From positions 1 to 34,573 of the forward strand of contig CAZYGK010000026.1 in the NCBI GenBank assembly GCA_964647355.1: 34,573 bases of DNA, read 5' to 3'. The position numbers were made by a program, and so were the translations under genes. Position 1 is the stretch's first letter, and each line of letters begins with the position of its first letter. The stretch is from SZUA-430 sp964647355 (lineage in GTDB: Bacteria > Pseudomonadota > Alphaproteobacteria > Micropepsales > Micropepsaceae). This document shows, one piece after another, positions 15,241 to 24,018 of this stretch. A model generated the notes under the pieces. The model had not been told where the DNA came from. It made no database searches and saw only the letters and a list, made by a program, of their open reading frames with translations.

Positions 15241-17520
15241 TTAAGGCGCCGCCGGGAGCGAGGCGTTGTTGTAGGACGGCGCGTATGTCGTGCCTTCCCA
15301 GGTTTGAATCGGTGCTGGGATCATGAGCGTCTGGCCTGGGTTCTTGATGTCCCAGCGCAAGAGCATCGCATGGTCTTCGTGCTGCGTATTGTGGCAGTGC
15401 TCCATGAACGTACCCATGAACTCGCGGAAGCGGATAGCGATGTCGTAGCTGCGCGCCAGGTCGCCCGTGTTGCCGATCGTGTAGAGGTCCTTACGTGCCC
15501 ACTTCTCCCACAGCCGCGGCGCACCGCCGTCGCGGGCGATGATGCGGCCTTCTTCGAAGTGGATGTGGACCGGATGCGCCCAGCCGCCGTCGGTGCTGAC
15601 CTTCCAAATTTCAAGCGCGCCCTTGGTCGGATGGGCATCGATGCGGTGAATATCCGTGCCCAGGCCCTGACCGCCGTCGGTCTTGATCGTCCAGGGCATC
15701 TGGTCCGTACCACCGCTGCGGCCGAACTCGAACGTCCGAACGCGCGCCGTTGCGAGTTCCGCGCTGGTGATTTCAGGGCGCGGAATCATCTTCTTCTTAC
15801 CCTCGACGTAGTCGGCTGGGTTCATGCTCTTGTCGATGCCCGAGTAGGCGACAACGCGGAATTCCATGACCTTTCCGACAACGGGATCGCCGCTGTAGGT
15901 GTTGTTCATCACCGACGCCAGAGGCACCGCGCTCTTCGGCTCGCGGCCGTCGGCGTGTTCCGACAGGTTCACGAGGTAGAGCTTCGTGCCGGCCGGGAAC
16001 GCCTTGAAGTCGACGACAATGTCGAACCGTTCGCCGATGCCTTGGAACGGCAGTTCTTGCGATTCCGCGTTCGGGAATGGCACCGCGTGTTCCATGATGT
16101 TGCCGTCGTTGGCAACCATGTGGAACGGCACGCGCGTACCGTTGGCAGTCACGAGCGCAAACTTCCAGAGGCGCGAGACGCTGCCGTTCAGCAGGCGCAA
16201 CCGGTATTTTCGGGCGCGCACGTTCATGTAAGGCTTGTACGTCCAGTTCACGAGAACGCGGTCGCCCAGGAAGCCGTCGGTGTTGAAGATGTTGAACTTC
16301 AGCTGGCCGTTGGCGTCCCACGCCTTGTCGGCGACGAGCAGGTTGACGTCGTAGTCACGGTTACCCCAATCGAGCGCGGTGCCGCTCGGCAGGCACAGGT
16401 TCGGGTTTGCTGCGTTCGTGTAATTGCACAGGTAGCCTTCTTTGCCGCGATCGACGGCACTGAAGATGTTCATCACCGCCGCGTTGCCCTTGTAGACGTT
16501 CTGCGCGGTGTAATCGACCATATGGTCGTGGAACCACAGCGTGCTCATCGTCTCGCGCCAGTCGCCACGGATGCGCGTGACGCCGCCGGCACCGTTCGGG
16601 AAGCCGGCGCGCGGATCGGTGGCCGTCGTGTTGATCGTGTCGTGGCCGGCTAGAATCATCGGCCAGCGATAGTCGTAGTATTGCCCCGGGAAGTAGAAGG
16701 CGCCGGTGAAGCCGTCGCTTTCGGCCGGGTTGTGGCCGTTGTGAAGGTGCGTCGTGATCGTATGCGCACCGAACCCCTTGTTGGCCGCCTTGTCGATCGG
16801 AAGCGTGTTGTAGTGGCGGAAGACAATCGGCTCGCCGTAGCGGGCGACCAGCAGCTTCGGCGGCATCGTGCCGTCGAACGTCCACACCGAGTTTCCTTCT
16901 TGCGCCGGCATGTTCGGATGGAAGCGAACTTGCGCGCCCGAGTTGGTCCCGCCGCGATAGTAGAGGCCGCCAGGGGCGAATTCGCCCTTGCTGAACTTAT
17001 GGCGCTGCAAGCTATCGCGCAGGCCGCGGTTGGTGCGTGCGCCCGCCTGCGCAGTCTGCACGAAGACGCGCGGTTTGAATTCGCTCCAGCGCTGATGTGC
17101 GAACCACTCGCCGTTCGGACGCCCTTCCGCCGCGCTTGTCGCAAGCGGATAGACGCACGAGCCGATCTTCGAGGCCCAAGGGTTGCTTAGCGCCGTATTC
17201 GCCTCGCGTTGCGGCAGCGGATACAGCGTTTGCTTGAGGAAATTGTCGAGCGCGATCGAGTCCGGCGCGCCATCGCATGTCGCGGGTTGAGGCAGTTGCA
17301 CGCATGTCGGACAGGTCGTCGACGTCGGCACCGCCTTGGTGCCGAATTCTTCGAACTGCATGACTTCCTGCGAGAACGGCAGCGCGCCAAACAACGGGCT
17401 TGCCGGAAGCCCTGTCGGGATATCCGGCGTCGACTGCGCGCCGACGGCGGCCGCGAAAAATGTCAAACCTGCAAAGGCACTCGCGGCGCCCTGCGCAACC
17501 AGACGTAGTGTTTTTCTCAT
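15241..17520 (-). CDS. Large periplasmic multicopper oxidase
   Basis: 759 residues from ATG at 17520 with GGGGAA seven bases upstream. The N-terminal basic and hydrophobic stretch ending AAAVGAQS is a Sec-type signal peptide without a clear twin-arginine. The four copper motifs are intact: HLHNGH (258-263), WFHDHM (His331, His333), HPVHIH (649-654) and HCHNTQHEDHAM (708-719). These supply a trinuclear centre and a type 1 site with Cys709, His714 and Met719. It would couple one-electron oxidation of a substrate to reduction of oxygen to water. The protein is longer than laccase or CueO (about 500). The extra length lies in the N-terminal part, which also has a Cys-rich TTCPTCV, and between the cupredoxin domains. 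Related multicopper oxidases oxidise metals such as Mn(II), Cu(I) or Fe(II), or phenols. The substrate is not determined, but the haem-peroxidase locus nearby makes metal oxidation plausible. Confidence 0.92.
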   Translation of the reverse strand: MRKTLRLVAQGAASAFAGLTFFAAAVGAQSTPDIPTGLPASPLFGALPFSQEVMQFEEFGTKAVPTSTTCPTCVQLPQPATCDGAPDSIALDNFLKQTLYPLPQREANTALSNPWASKIGSCVYPLATSAAEGRPNGEWFAHQRWSEFKPRVFVQTAQAGARTNRGLRDSLQRHKFSKGEFAPGGLYYRGGTNSGAQVRFHPNMPAQEGNSVWTFDGTMPPKLLVARYGEPIVFRHYNTLPIDKAANKGFGAHTITTHLHNGHNPAESDGFTGAFYFPGQYYDYRWPMILAGHDTINTTATDPRAGFPNGAGGVTRIRGDWRETMSTLWFHDHMVDYTAQNVYKGNAAVMNIFSAVDRGKEGYLCNYTNAANPNLCLPSGTALDWGNRDYDVNLLVADKAWDANGQLKFNIFNTDGFLGDRVLVNWTYKPYMNVRARKYRLRLLNGSVSRLWKFALVTANGTRVPFHMVANDGNIMEHAVPFPNAESQELPFQGIGERFDIVVDFKAFPAGTKLYLVNLSEHADGREPKSAVPLASVMNNTYSGDPVVGKVMEFRVVAYSGIDKSMNPADYVEGKKKMIPRPEITSAELATARVRTFEFGRSGGTDQMPWTIKTDGGQGLGTDIHRIDAHPTKGALEIWKVSTDGGWAHPVHIHFEEGRIIARDGGAPRLWEKWARKDLYTIGNTGDLARSYDIAIRFREFMGTFMEHCHNTQHEDHAMLLRWDIKNPGQTLMIPAPIQTWEGTTYAPSYNNASLPAAP

Positions 17521-17602
17521 TTTTGGTTCCCCGAAATGCGTGATTTCGCGCCAATTGACTGCCGATTTCGGCATTAGCTTTTTCGTCAGATGTGGCTAAA
17601 AT

Positions 17603-17632
17603 ATTCTAAGAACCTATAGGAATAAATATCAA
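17603..17632 (-). promoter_or_regulatory. Candidate promoter of multicopper oxidase operon
   Basis: On the minus strand TTGATA (17627-17632) and TAGAAT (17603-17608) are separated by 18 bases, close to the sigma-70 consensus. The predicted start leaves a leader of about 75 bases. The segment is markedly AT-rich compared with its surroundings. Confidence 0.5.
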
Positions 17633-17673
17633 TATTGAAATGTAACTAACGCTTTCCCCAGGCTTTCGCGAAC

Positions 17674-17697
17674 CAATGTGCCCATTTTGACACATTG
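17674..17697. promoter_or_regulatory. Perfect dyad CAATGTG-N10-CACATTG
   Basis: Two perfect 7-base half-sites with a ten-base spacer lie between the divergent oxidase and secretion genes. The right half overlaps a TTGACA (17687-17692) that could be a -35 element reading toward the transporter. The geometry fits a dimeric transcription factor controlling one or both operons; the protein is unknown. Confidence 0.5.
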
Positions 17698-18150
17698 CAA
17701 GCGCGAATAACGTTAATCAGGGACAACACTGTGCTGCCTCTCACGGTTGTGCCGGGAAAGGTGCCGAAGCGCATGGGCTCGGTCGAAGTGCAGCGCCTAA
17801 GATTCAATACGATTCGCGCCAAGCGAATGTCGCAGTCGGTGCAATCCTGCTCCAAAAGTCAGCGCAAAAGAGGTACCTCTGGTGGATTCGGGAATAAGTG
17901 AAGACTTTGCTTGTGGTGTGTTCGCGCGCCGGGTGAATGTTGCCCGTCACAAGCACGACAGGCGATGAAGTCTGCGGGGTGACGTGGGGTTCTCGAACCG
18001 GAAAATGAGCGTCGGACTTGCGAACGTGACCGCTGGGGTCGCGCATGTGAGGGATGAATCCGCGCGGGTTAACGAATCGACGGCCGCGTTGCGCCCCTGG
18101 CCCGGCACCTGCATCGCCAAGCAGGCACGAGAGCGCGATCAAGGAATATT

Positions 18151-18267
18151 ATGACCGGAACCGAGCCAACTTCTTGGCGATTTCAGCCCTATGGCAGCGG
18201 GTTCGCACGATCGGCCGCGTGTACCAAAGTGGAGCGCGCATCGCGCACGTCGAGGGTTTCGTCATGA
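18151..18267 (+). CDS. Possible 38-residue leader peptide
   Basis: An ATG with AAGGA five bases upstream opens a 38-codon frame. Its TGA stop overlaps the ATG of the ABC transporter gene in the form ATGA, the arrangement of translational coupling. The peptide has no recognisable family, membrane segment or codon bias, so it may be a translated leader rather than a functional protein, or chance. Confidence 0.35.
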   Translation: MTGTEPTSWRFQPYGSGFARSAACTKVERASRTSRVSS

Positions 18268-20012
18268 GCAATCCTCGCTCGAGTCTGCTCGACAGCGCAC
18301 TATTCCGCTCGCGCAAACTGTTCGCGACGGTCGGTATTTTCAGCTTCTTCATCAACCTCGCATTGCTGAACGGGCCTCTGTTCATGCTGCAGGTTTACGA
18401 CAGGGTTCTGACCTCGCAGAGCGAGGATACGTTGCTGTTTCTGACGATCTTGGCTCTAGGCTTGTTGGGCTTTCAGGCGGCGCTTGAGATTTCTCGATCG
18501 GATTTGCTGATCCGCGCAGGGGCCAAGCTCGACCAGGAGCTCAGTGCCGCGACGTTCGGCATTTCGCTCGACGCGCAGAACAAGTCGATGTCGTCGGCGC
18601 AGGCTTTGCGCGATCTCGATGCCGTGCGCGGCTTTTTGGCGGGGCCTGGGCTCATCGCGATGTTCGATGCTCCGTGGACCCCGATCTTCATGCTGCTCGT
18701 CTTCGTGATCCACCCGGCGCTCGGCATGCTCGCGTTGTGCGGCGCTGCGGTCATCGTTGGGCTGACCTATATGAGCGAGCTGGCGACCCGCAAGGCGCTC
18801 GCCGAGGCAACGACGGCGCACCGCGACTCCGAGTATTTCGTGGGTACGCTTCACAATAACTCCGAGTCGGCGCGGGCGATGGGCATGGCGGAGAACATCC
18901 GCAAGCGCTGGCAGGAGCACCACGACGCAAGCCTTGCTTGGCAGTCACTCGCGAGCGACCGCGCTACGCGCTTGAACACGGCGGCCAAGCTGTCGCGCCA
19001 GGCACTGCAAATGCTCTCGCTGGCGCTCGGCGCATGGCTGGCCCTTCACAACGAAGTTTCGGCGGGTGCCATCGTCGCCACCTCGATCATCATGGGCCGC
19101 GCGTTGGCGCCGATCGAAGCGGCGATCGGGCAATGGAAAGGCTTCATCAATGCGCGCCAGGCCTATACGCGGTTGAGCGGCGCGCTCAAGGCCGACGTGA
19201 CGGGACAGCGTACGAAGCTGCCGCCACCGGCCGGCGCCTACAAGCTGGAAGACGTGTGGATGCGGTTCGACGGCGTGAAGGAGCCCATCCTGCGCAATGT
19301 CTCGTTGGAACTTTCGCCCGGAGAGGCGCTCGGCATTATCGGGCCCACGGGCACGGGCAAGTCGACCCTCGCGCGCTTGATGATCGGTGCTTGGAAGCCG
19401 ACAGCGGGCAGCGTGCGTCTGGACGGCGTCGAGGTGTCGGACTGGCCTGCGACCGAGATCGGGCCGCATGTCGGATATCTGGCGCAAGACGTCGAGCTTT
19501 TGGACGGCAGCGTCGCCGAGAATATTTCGCGCTATGGCGTTCACAATTCAGAAGCGATCGTTGAGGCCGCCAAAATTGCCGGCGCGCACGCGTTCATTTT
19601 GACGCTTCCGAACGGCTACGACACGGTGATCGGCGACCGCGGCAAGCTACTGTCCGGGGGGCAGCGCCAGCGCATCGCGCTTGCGCGCGCGATCTACGGC
19701 AACACGCGCGTCGTCGTGCTGGACGAGCCGAACGCAAACCTTGACGCCAACGGTGAGGCCGAGTTGCGCCGCGCCGTGGAGGCGCTGAAGGCGCAGGGCC
19801 GTACGGTCGTCGTCGTCACGCACCGGCCGGGCATTCTACCCGCGGTCGACAAGATCGCCGTGTTGCGCGGCGGCGAAATCGTGTCGTTCGGTCCGCGCGA
19901 CGAGATTCTGTCTGCGTTGAACAAAGCCGCCGCTGCGGCGGCCAACAATCAGCCGCGGCCTGGGCAACAGGCCAGCGTAACGAATTTGGAATCCCGACAT
20001 GCAAGCAGCTAA
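18264..20012 (+). CDS. Type I secretion ABC transporter (PrtD-like)
   Basis: 582 residues from the ATG at 18264, with GAGGG seven bases upstream; the frame is open 70 codons further upstream but without family features. The length matches the PrtD type, which lacks the N-terminal peptidase-like domain of HlyB. The membrane domain (about 20-320) begins with LFATVGIFSFFINLALLNGP and the signature MLQVYDRVL. The ATPase has Walker A GPTGTGKST (Lys366), the signature LSGGQRQRIALARA, Walker B VVVLDEPNANLD (Asp487, Glu488) and the switch His in VVVVTHRPG. It would drive one-step export of RTX proteins with a membrane fusion protein and a TolC. The next gene is that fusion protein. The RTX double peroxidase at 26950 is the nearest candidate cargo (inference). 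No TolC gene is in the window. Confidence 0.93.
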   Translation: MSNPRSSLLDSALFRSRKLFATVGIFSFFINLALLNGPLFMLQVYDRVLTSQSEDTLLFLTILALGLLGFQAALEISRSDLLIRAGAKLDQELSAATFGISLDAQNKSMSSAQALRDLDAVRGFLAGPGLIAMFDAPWTPIFMLLVFVIHPALGMLALCGAAVIVGLTYMSELATRKALAEATTAHRDSEYFVGTLHNNSESARAMGMAENIRKRWQEHHDASLAWQSLASDRATRLNTAAKLSRQALQMLSLALGAWLALHNEVSAGAIVATSIIMGRALAPIEAAIGQWKGFINARQAYTRLSGALKADVTGQRTKLPPPAGAYKLEDVWMRFDGVKEPILRNVSLELSPGEALGIIGPTGTGKSTLARLMIGAWKPTAGSVRLDGVEVSDWPATEIGPHVGYLAQDVELLDGSVAENISRYGVHNSEAIVEAAKIAGAHAFILTLPNGYDTVIGDRGKLLSGGQRQRIALARAIYGNTRVVVLDEPNANLDANGEAELRRAVEALKAQGRTVVVVTHRPGILPAVDKIAVLRGGEIVSFGPRDEILSALNKAAAAAANNQPRPGQQASVTNLESRHASS

Positions 20013-21342
20013 GGCCGGACCCCGCCGTCCGAATTGGCCCGACAAAGTCGCGGCCGTTTCCATGTCGACCAAGCGCGCCGTTGCGTTCGGCTTCGCCGTG
20101 ATCGTGTTCGCGTTTGGCGGTTTCGCGCTCTGGAGCACAACGGTTCCGATCGCTGGCGCGGTGGTCGCGAACGGCCAAGTGGTCGTGGCGTCCAAGCGCA
20201 AGCAGGTTCAGCATCCGACCGGCGGGGTGATCCGTGCTGTGCGCGTCGAAGACGGTTCGATGGTCAAGGCTGGCGACGTTCTTGTCGAACTCGAAGCCGC
20301 CGATGCGGCAGAGCGCTTTGCGCGGTCGCGCGATTCGCTCTATCTCGCTGTCGCGAGCGAAGCGCGTCTGATGGCAGAGGCGCTCGACCAGCCGGAAATG
20401 CAGTTGCCCGCGGAACTCACCGCGGACGCACATATGACTCCCACGCTTAGGGCGATCGTCAACGGCCAGCAACAGCTCTTCAACGTTCGCCGGATCGAGA
20501 TGCGCGGGCAGTTGTCGATCATCGAAGAGCAGCACCAGCAGCTGAAGGACGAGCTTGCCGGGCTCAACGCGGAACGCAGCTCAGCCGAGCAGCAGATTGG
20601 CCTGACGAAGAAGGAACTCGACGCGGTCGAGGACCTGTTCGAGAAGGGCTATACGACGCGCACGCGCGTGTTTTCGCTACGGCGCGAAGTGACCCAGCTC
20701 TCCGGCAACGCCGGACGCATAGCCGCAAGCGCCGCCCGCACACGCAGCGCGCTGATCGAGAACGAGCTGAAGCTCGTGCAGGCACGCAATCAACTGCTAA
20801 CGACCGTGCAGAGCGAGCTGCGCGACACGCAAGCCAAGATCCCGACGCTGCGCGAGCAGTATAACGCCGCCAAGAAGGCATATGAGGCAATGACGATCCG
20901 CGCGCCGGTGGCGGGCACGGTCATGGCATCGCGCGGCAACAATTTGGGGTCGGTGGTGCGGCCGGGCGACACGATCCTCGAGATCGTGCCCGCGGACGAC
21001 AGACTCATGGTCGAAGTACAGCTCCGGCCGAACGACGTCGATTCGGTGAAAGTGGGCCTCGAGACCGAGATCAAGCTGACCGGCGTCAATCAGCGTGCGG
21101 CGGTGCCGATCCACGGCCGTGTTTCAAACGTTTCGGCGGACGCGCTACAGGATTCGCGCACGGGCGGAACGTATTTCGTGGCGCACGTCGACGTGCCGGA
21201 GAGCGAACTTGCGCTGTTGAAGGACGTGCAGCTACAGCCCGGGATGCCGGCCGCCGTTCTCATCAAAACTGGCGACCGCACCGCCCTCGCCTACCTGACG
21301 CAGCCTCTCACGGACAGTATCAACCGGGCGTGGCGCGAGTAG
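19999..21342 (+). CDS. Type I secretion membrane fusion protein (HlyD)
   Basis: 447 residues, normal for HlyD/PrtE. A short cytoplasmic tail and one membrane helix (about residues 30-52) are followed by the first half of the lipoyl-like domain (ASKRKQVQHPTGGVIRAVRV, about 69-90). A long periplasmic coiled coil with Gln/Glu/Leu repeats follows (about 130-290). The second lipoyl half and beta-barrel come next (MTIRAPVAGTVMASRGNNLG and downstream). It bridges the ABC transporter to an outer-membrane TolC. The start lies inside the end of the transporter gene (14-base overlap), so the two are translationally coupled. The gene converges with the hybrid kinase gene. Confidence 0.94.
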   Translation: MQAAKAGPRRPNWPDKVAAVSMSTKRAVAFGFAVIVFAFGGFALWSTTVPIAGAVVANGQVVVASKRKQVQHPTGGVIRAVRVEDGSMVKAGDVLVELEAADAAERFARSRDSLYLAVASEARLMAEALDQPEMQLPAELTADAHMTPTLRAIVNGQQQLFNVRRIEMRGQLSIIEEQHQQLKDELAGLNAERSSAEQQIGLTKKELDAVEDLFEKGYTTRTRVFSLRREVTQLSGNAGRIAASAARTRSALIENELKLVQARNQLLTTVQSELRDTQAKIPTLREQYNAAKKAYEAMTIRAPVAGTVMASRGNNLGSVVRPGDTILEIVPADDRLMVEVQLRPNDVDSVKVGLETEIKLTGVNQRAAVPIHGRVSNVSADALQDSRTGGTYFVAHVDVPESELALLKDVQLQPGMPAAVLIKTGDRTALAYLTQPLTDSINRAWRE

Positions 21343-21388
21343 GCGCCGCGCCAGACCGTTTCCCGCCGGTCGAGCAGGTGCGCTTGGC

Positions 21389-23788
21389 TTAAGCGTTGCT
21401 CGGCGAAGGCGCCCCGGAACCGCGCGCTCTTCGCAAGCCCGCGATCATCGCCAGCTTAGCGTTCAATAGGGGCACCGAGATCGGCTTTGCGATGTAGTCG
21501 GTGGCGCCCGCGGCCAGATAGCGCTCGCGGTCGCCGGCCATGGCGTGGGCGGTCAGCATGATGATGGGCACGTCACCTTTAGGGGGGGCGAGCGCTCGAA
21601 TCTCGCGGATCGCTTCAACTCCGTCCATCTCCGGCATCTGCGCATCCATGAGGACGACGTCATAGTCCCTGCTGCGCACGCCTTCGACGGCGAGCTTCCC
21701 GTTTTCGGCTACATCGACGGTGTGCTTTGCTTTTCTGAGCAGAGCCAGCGCGAACCTTTGGTTCAGCGCATTGTCCTCGACCAGAAGGACGTTCAGTGGC
21801 TGTATTTGATGCGAGGAGGCCGGTGCGTGGATTGGTGCCTCGGCAGGTGCCGCCGGCTGGTCAACGCGTGCGGCGGCTTGGGCACCGTAAAGCGACGCCA
21901 AAGTCTGCGTGAGTTCATGTTCCCGTACCGGCGTTTCCAGAACGGCATCGAACAGCAGCGCAACCGTATCGGGTAGCGAGTCCTTTCCGGCAGAGGTCAA
22001 CAAGATCAACTGCGTGTTGGAGATATCGGCGATCGAGCGAATCCTGCGCGCCAGTTCGTCACCGGACATGCCCGGCATCATCTGGTCTACGAATATGACC
22101 GAGTATGGCCGCTTTTGACGTTTCGCGCGTTCGAGCTCAGCAAGGGCTTCGAAGCCGTCCTGCGCGAACTTTACGTCAAGCCCGAGGGGCTTGAGTTGAT
22201 CTGCGAGAATTCTCCGGTTGGTATCGTTGTCGTTGACGACGAGGCAACCGGCGTTCACGAGAGACACCAAGGGCCGCTTGGGGGAGCTGTGCACGCGAGG
22301 CCGTTCTAACGGAAGATCGAACCAAAACGTCGATCCGGCGCCCTTCTTGCCCCTGGCGCCGATCTTGCCGCCCATGAGATCGACGAGCTGCTTCGAGATC
22401 GCGAGCCCCAAACCGGTTCCGCCAAACCGGCGCGTAACCGAACCGTCGGCTTGAGTGAATTTCTCGAACAGCCGCCCCTGGTCCGCTTCCGAGATGCCGA
22501 TGCCGGTGTCCGTCACTTCGAAGTGCGCAATCGGACCGCCTTGCGCGTTGTGACCGCTCAGAACTGTCAGGTGTACAGAGACCGCCCCCTTGTCCGTGAA
22601 CTTTACCGCGTTGTCGACCAGGTTCAGGATGACCTGGCGAATACGCGCCGGGTCGCCGACGAACTCCCCTAGGGCTGGGGCTGCTATGTGCGCCTGGAGG
22701 TCGATCTGTTTTGCACGAGCCCGCGGCGACAAGAGATCGACCGCGCTCTCCACGATTTCCGACAGATCGAATTCGACCTTCTCGACTTCGATCTTGCCTG
22801 CCTCAAGCTTGGATATGTCCAAGATATTGTTGATCGTACTCAACAGCGCTTCGCTTGATTCCTGAACCGTTTCCGCAAAATGCCGCTGATCGTCTTGCAG
22901 CGGCGTTTCGAGCAGAAGGCCGTTCATGCCGAGAATAGCGTTCATCGGCGTGCGGATTTCGTGGCTCATGTTTGCAAGGAATTCGGACTTGGCGAGATTG
23001 GCAGCGTTTGCTTCGGCCAACGACGCCTGCAGTTTATTCGACAGGCTTTCAAGTTGAGCCGTGTGCTCCGAGCGCTCCTGCTCGTATCGTACGAACTCGG
23101 CTGCCAAGCGATGACCATAGACGAGGACACAACCCACCATGATCACGATCAGCGCGCCAAACAGATACTCGAAGTTGCCGAGAAATGCTGCTGCTGCCAC
23201 TTGATCCTGGAAATGGCGCCGCTGGATATTGCGGACGTTACGCTCCGCGTCGGCAATCGTATCGACAAGCAGGGCATATTTGCGGTCCATCGTCGCCATG
23301 CGACGTCCGGCGGCTTCGGCGTTGTTTTGCCTGAAGTAGGAGAATATGAGGTTGGCCTCCGCCGTCATCTGTTCGACCGAGGCGGCGATACGGCCAATGT
23401 CGGCTTTCAGCTGCGTTCTCGCCGCTACATCGGGGACGGTCTCAACACTGGCTCGATAAGTTTCAAGACGGTTTCGGAATACCGTCATTGCAGCGGTTTG
23501 ACGGGCCGTTTCCTTGTCGACGTCGTGCGAGTCGAAGACGTCATTGCCGGGCGCGTCGACGGCACCGGCAGCAGACGCGATGTCGGAAAGGTCAGATAGT
23601 TTGGCGGCCCAGTGCTGATTCACCTCCACCGAAGACCGGAAAATTTCCATGACTTGGTGGCTGAGATAGAGGCTTCCGGCGATCGCGCAGAGATCGAAGG
23701 CCGCAAGCAGGTAGTACACGAAATGCCACCTTATCGGCTGTTTGACCTTAGGTGGGGCCTGTCCGGCGCGCTCCGACTGCGTGGGCAT
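21389..23788 (-). CDS. Hybrid sensor kinase with two receiver domains
   Basis: 799 residues from ATG at 23788 with AAGGA six bases upstream; the frame extends 49 codons further without support. Order: membrane helix (about 22-44), periplasmic helical sensor (about 45-205), second helix (about 207-226), coiled coil, HisKA with phospho-acceptor His276 (MSHEIRTPMNAILG), ATPase domain with N-box NLVDNAVKFTD and G-boxes DTGIGI and GGTGLGLAI. Two receivers follow. The first (about 513-635) keeps Asp568 but has Thr-Pro where the usual Lys-Pro should be (LETPVREHEL), so it may be a poor phospho-acceptor. The second (about 665-785) is complete, with Asp715 and Lys768. No HPt domain is attached, so a separate phosphotransfer protein would be needed. 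The stimulus is unknown; the helical sensor resembles four-helix-bundle input domains. It is divergent from the two-component pair next door. Confidence 0.9.
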   Translation of the reverse strand: MPTQSERAGQAPPKVKQPIRWHFVYYLLAAFDLCAIAGSLYLSHQVMEIFRSSVEVNQHWAAKLSDLSDIASAAGAVDAPGNDVFDSHDVDKETARQTAAMTVFRNRLETYRASVETVPDVAARTQLKADIGRIAASVEQMTAEANLIFSYFRQNNAEAAGRRMATMDRKYALLVDTIADAERNVRNIQRRHFQDQVAAAAFLGNFEYLFGALIVIMVGCVLVYGHRLAAEFVRYEQERSEHTAQLESLSNKLQASLAEANAANLAKSEFLANMSHEIRTPMNAILGMNGLLLETPLQDDQRHFAETVQESSEALLSTINNILDISKLEAGKIEVEKVEFDLSEIVESAVDLLSPRARAKQIDLQAHIAAPALGEFVGDPARIRQVILNLVDNAVKFTDKGAVSVHLTVLSGHNAQGGPIAHFEVTDTGIGISEADQGRLFEKFTQADGSVTRRFGGTGLGLAISKQLVDLMGGKIGARGKKGAGSTFWFDLPLERPRVHSSPKRPLVSLVNAGCLVVNDNDTNRRILADQLKPLGLDVKFAQDGFEALAELERAKRQKRPYSVIFVDQMMPGMSGDELARRIRSIADISNTQLILLTSAGKDSLPDTVALLFDAVLETPVREHELTQTLASLYGAQAAARVDQPAAPAEAPIHAPASSHQIQPLNVLLVEDNALNQRFALALLRKAKHTVDVAENGKLAVEGVRSRDYDVVLMDAQMPEMDGVEAIREIRALAPPKGDVPIIMLTAHAMAGDRERYLAAGATDYIAKPISVPLLNAKLAMIAGLRRARGSGAPSPSNA

Positions 23789-23952
23789 CTCGTCTTCCTT
23801 AGAGGAACGGGCTTTGCTCGACTGGCGCGCGATCGTCCGCGGCAAGTGGTCTCCATTGCAACTCTTAGCACCAGCGGTGCGCCAAGCGATAGCCGCGCCG
23901 CTGAGCGGCGGCCTTCTGATTCGCAGCGTCTGCATTGACTTTTCGGGCGCAA

Positions 23953-23969
23953 GTCAGACGATGTCTGAC
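23953..23969. promoter_or_regulatory. Perfect dyad GTCAGAC-GAT-GTCTGAC
   Basis: Two perfect 7-base inverted half-sites with a three-base spacer lie in the 230-base region between the divergent hybrid kinase and response regulator genes, 49 bases before the regulator start. Position and symmetry suggest an operator, possibly for the response regulator itself. The flanking GGGCG and CGCCC partly extend the symmetry. Confidence 0.5.
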
Positions 23970-24018
23970 GCCCGATTTGGCGACCCGGACAGCGGTCGCG
24001 TGACAGAGGACGGAAAGC

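Larger units (their letters stand above)
17521..18263. other. Divergent regulatory region, oxidase / secretion operons
   Basis: About 740 bases separate the divergent multicopper oxidase and ABC transporter genes. I see an AT-rich segment (about 17575-17660) with a promoter for the oxidase, a perfect dyad at 17674-17697 and a short reading frame at 18151-18267. Larger open frames in either direction have no family character and unusual codon use. No RNA gene was recognised. Confidence 0.6.

Noticed and set aside
15145..16653. 502-codon plus-strand frame
   Set aside because: It is antisense to the multicopper oxidase, whose copper motifs are intact.
17575..18150. tRNA or other structured RNA gene in the divergent region
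   Set aside because: No cloverleaf or known RNA consensus could be traced by eye.
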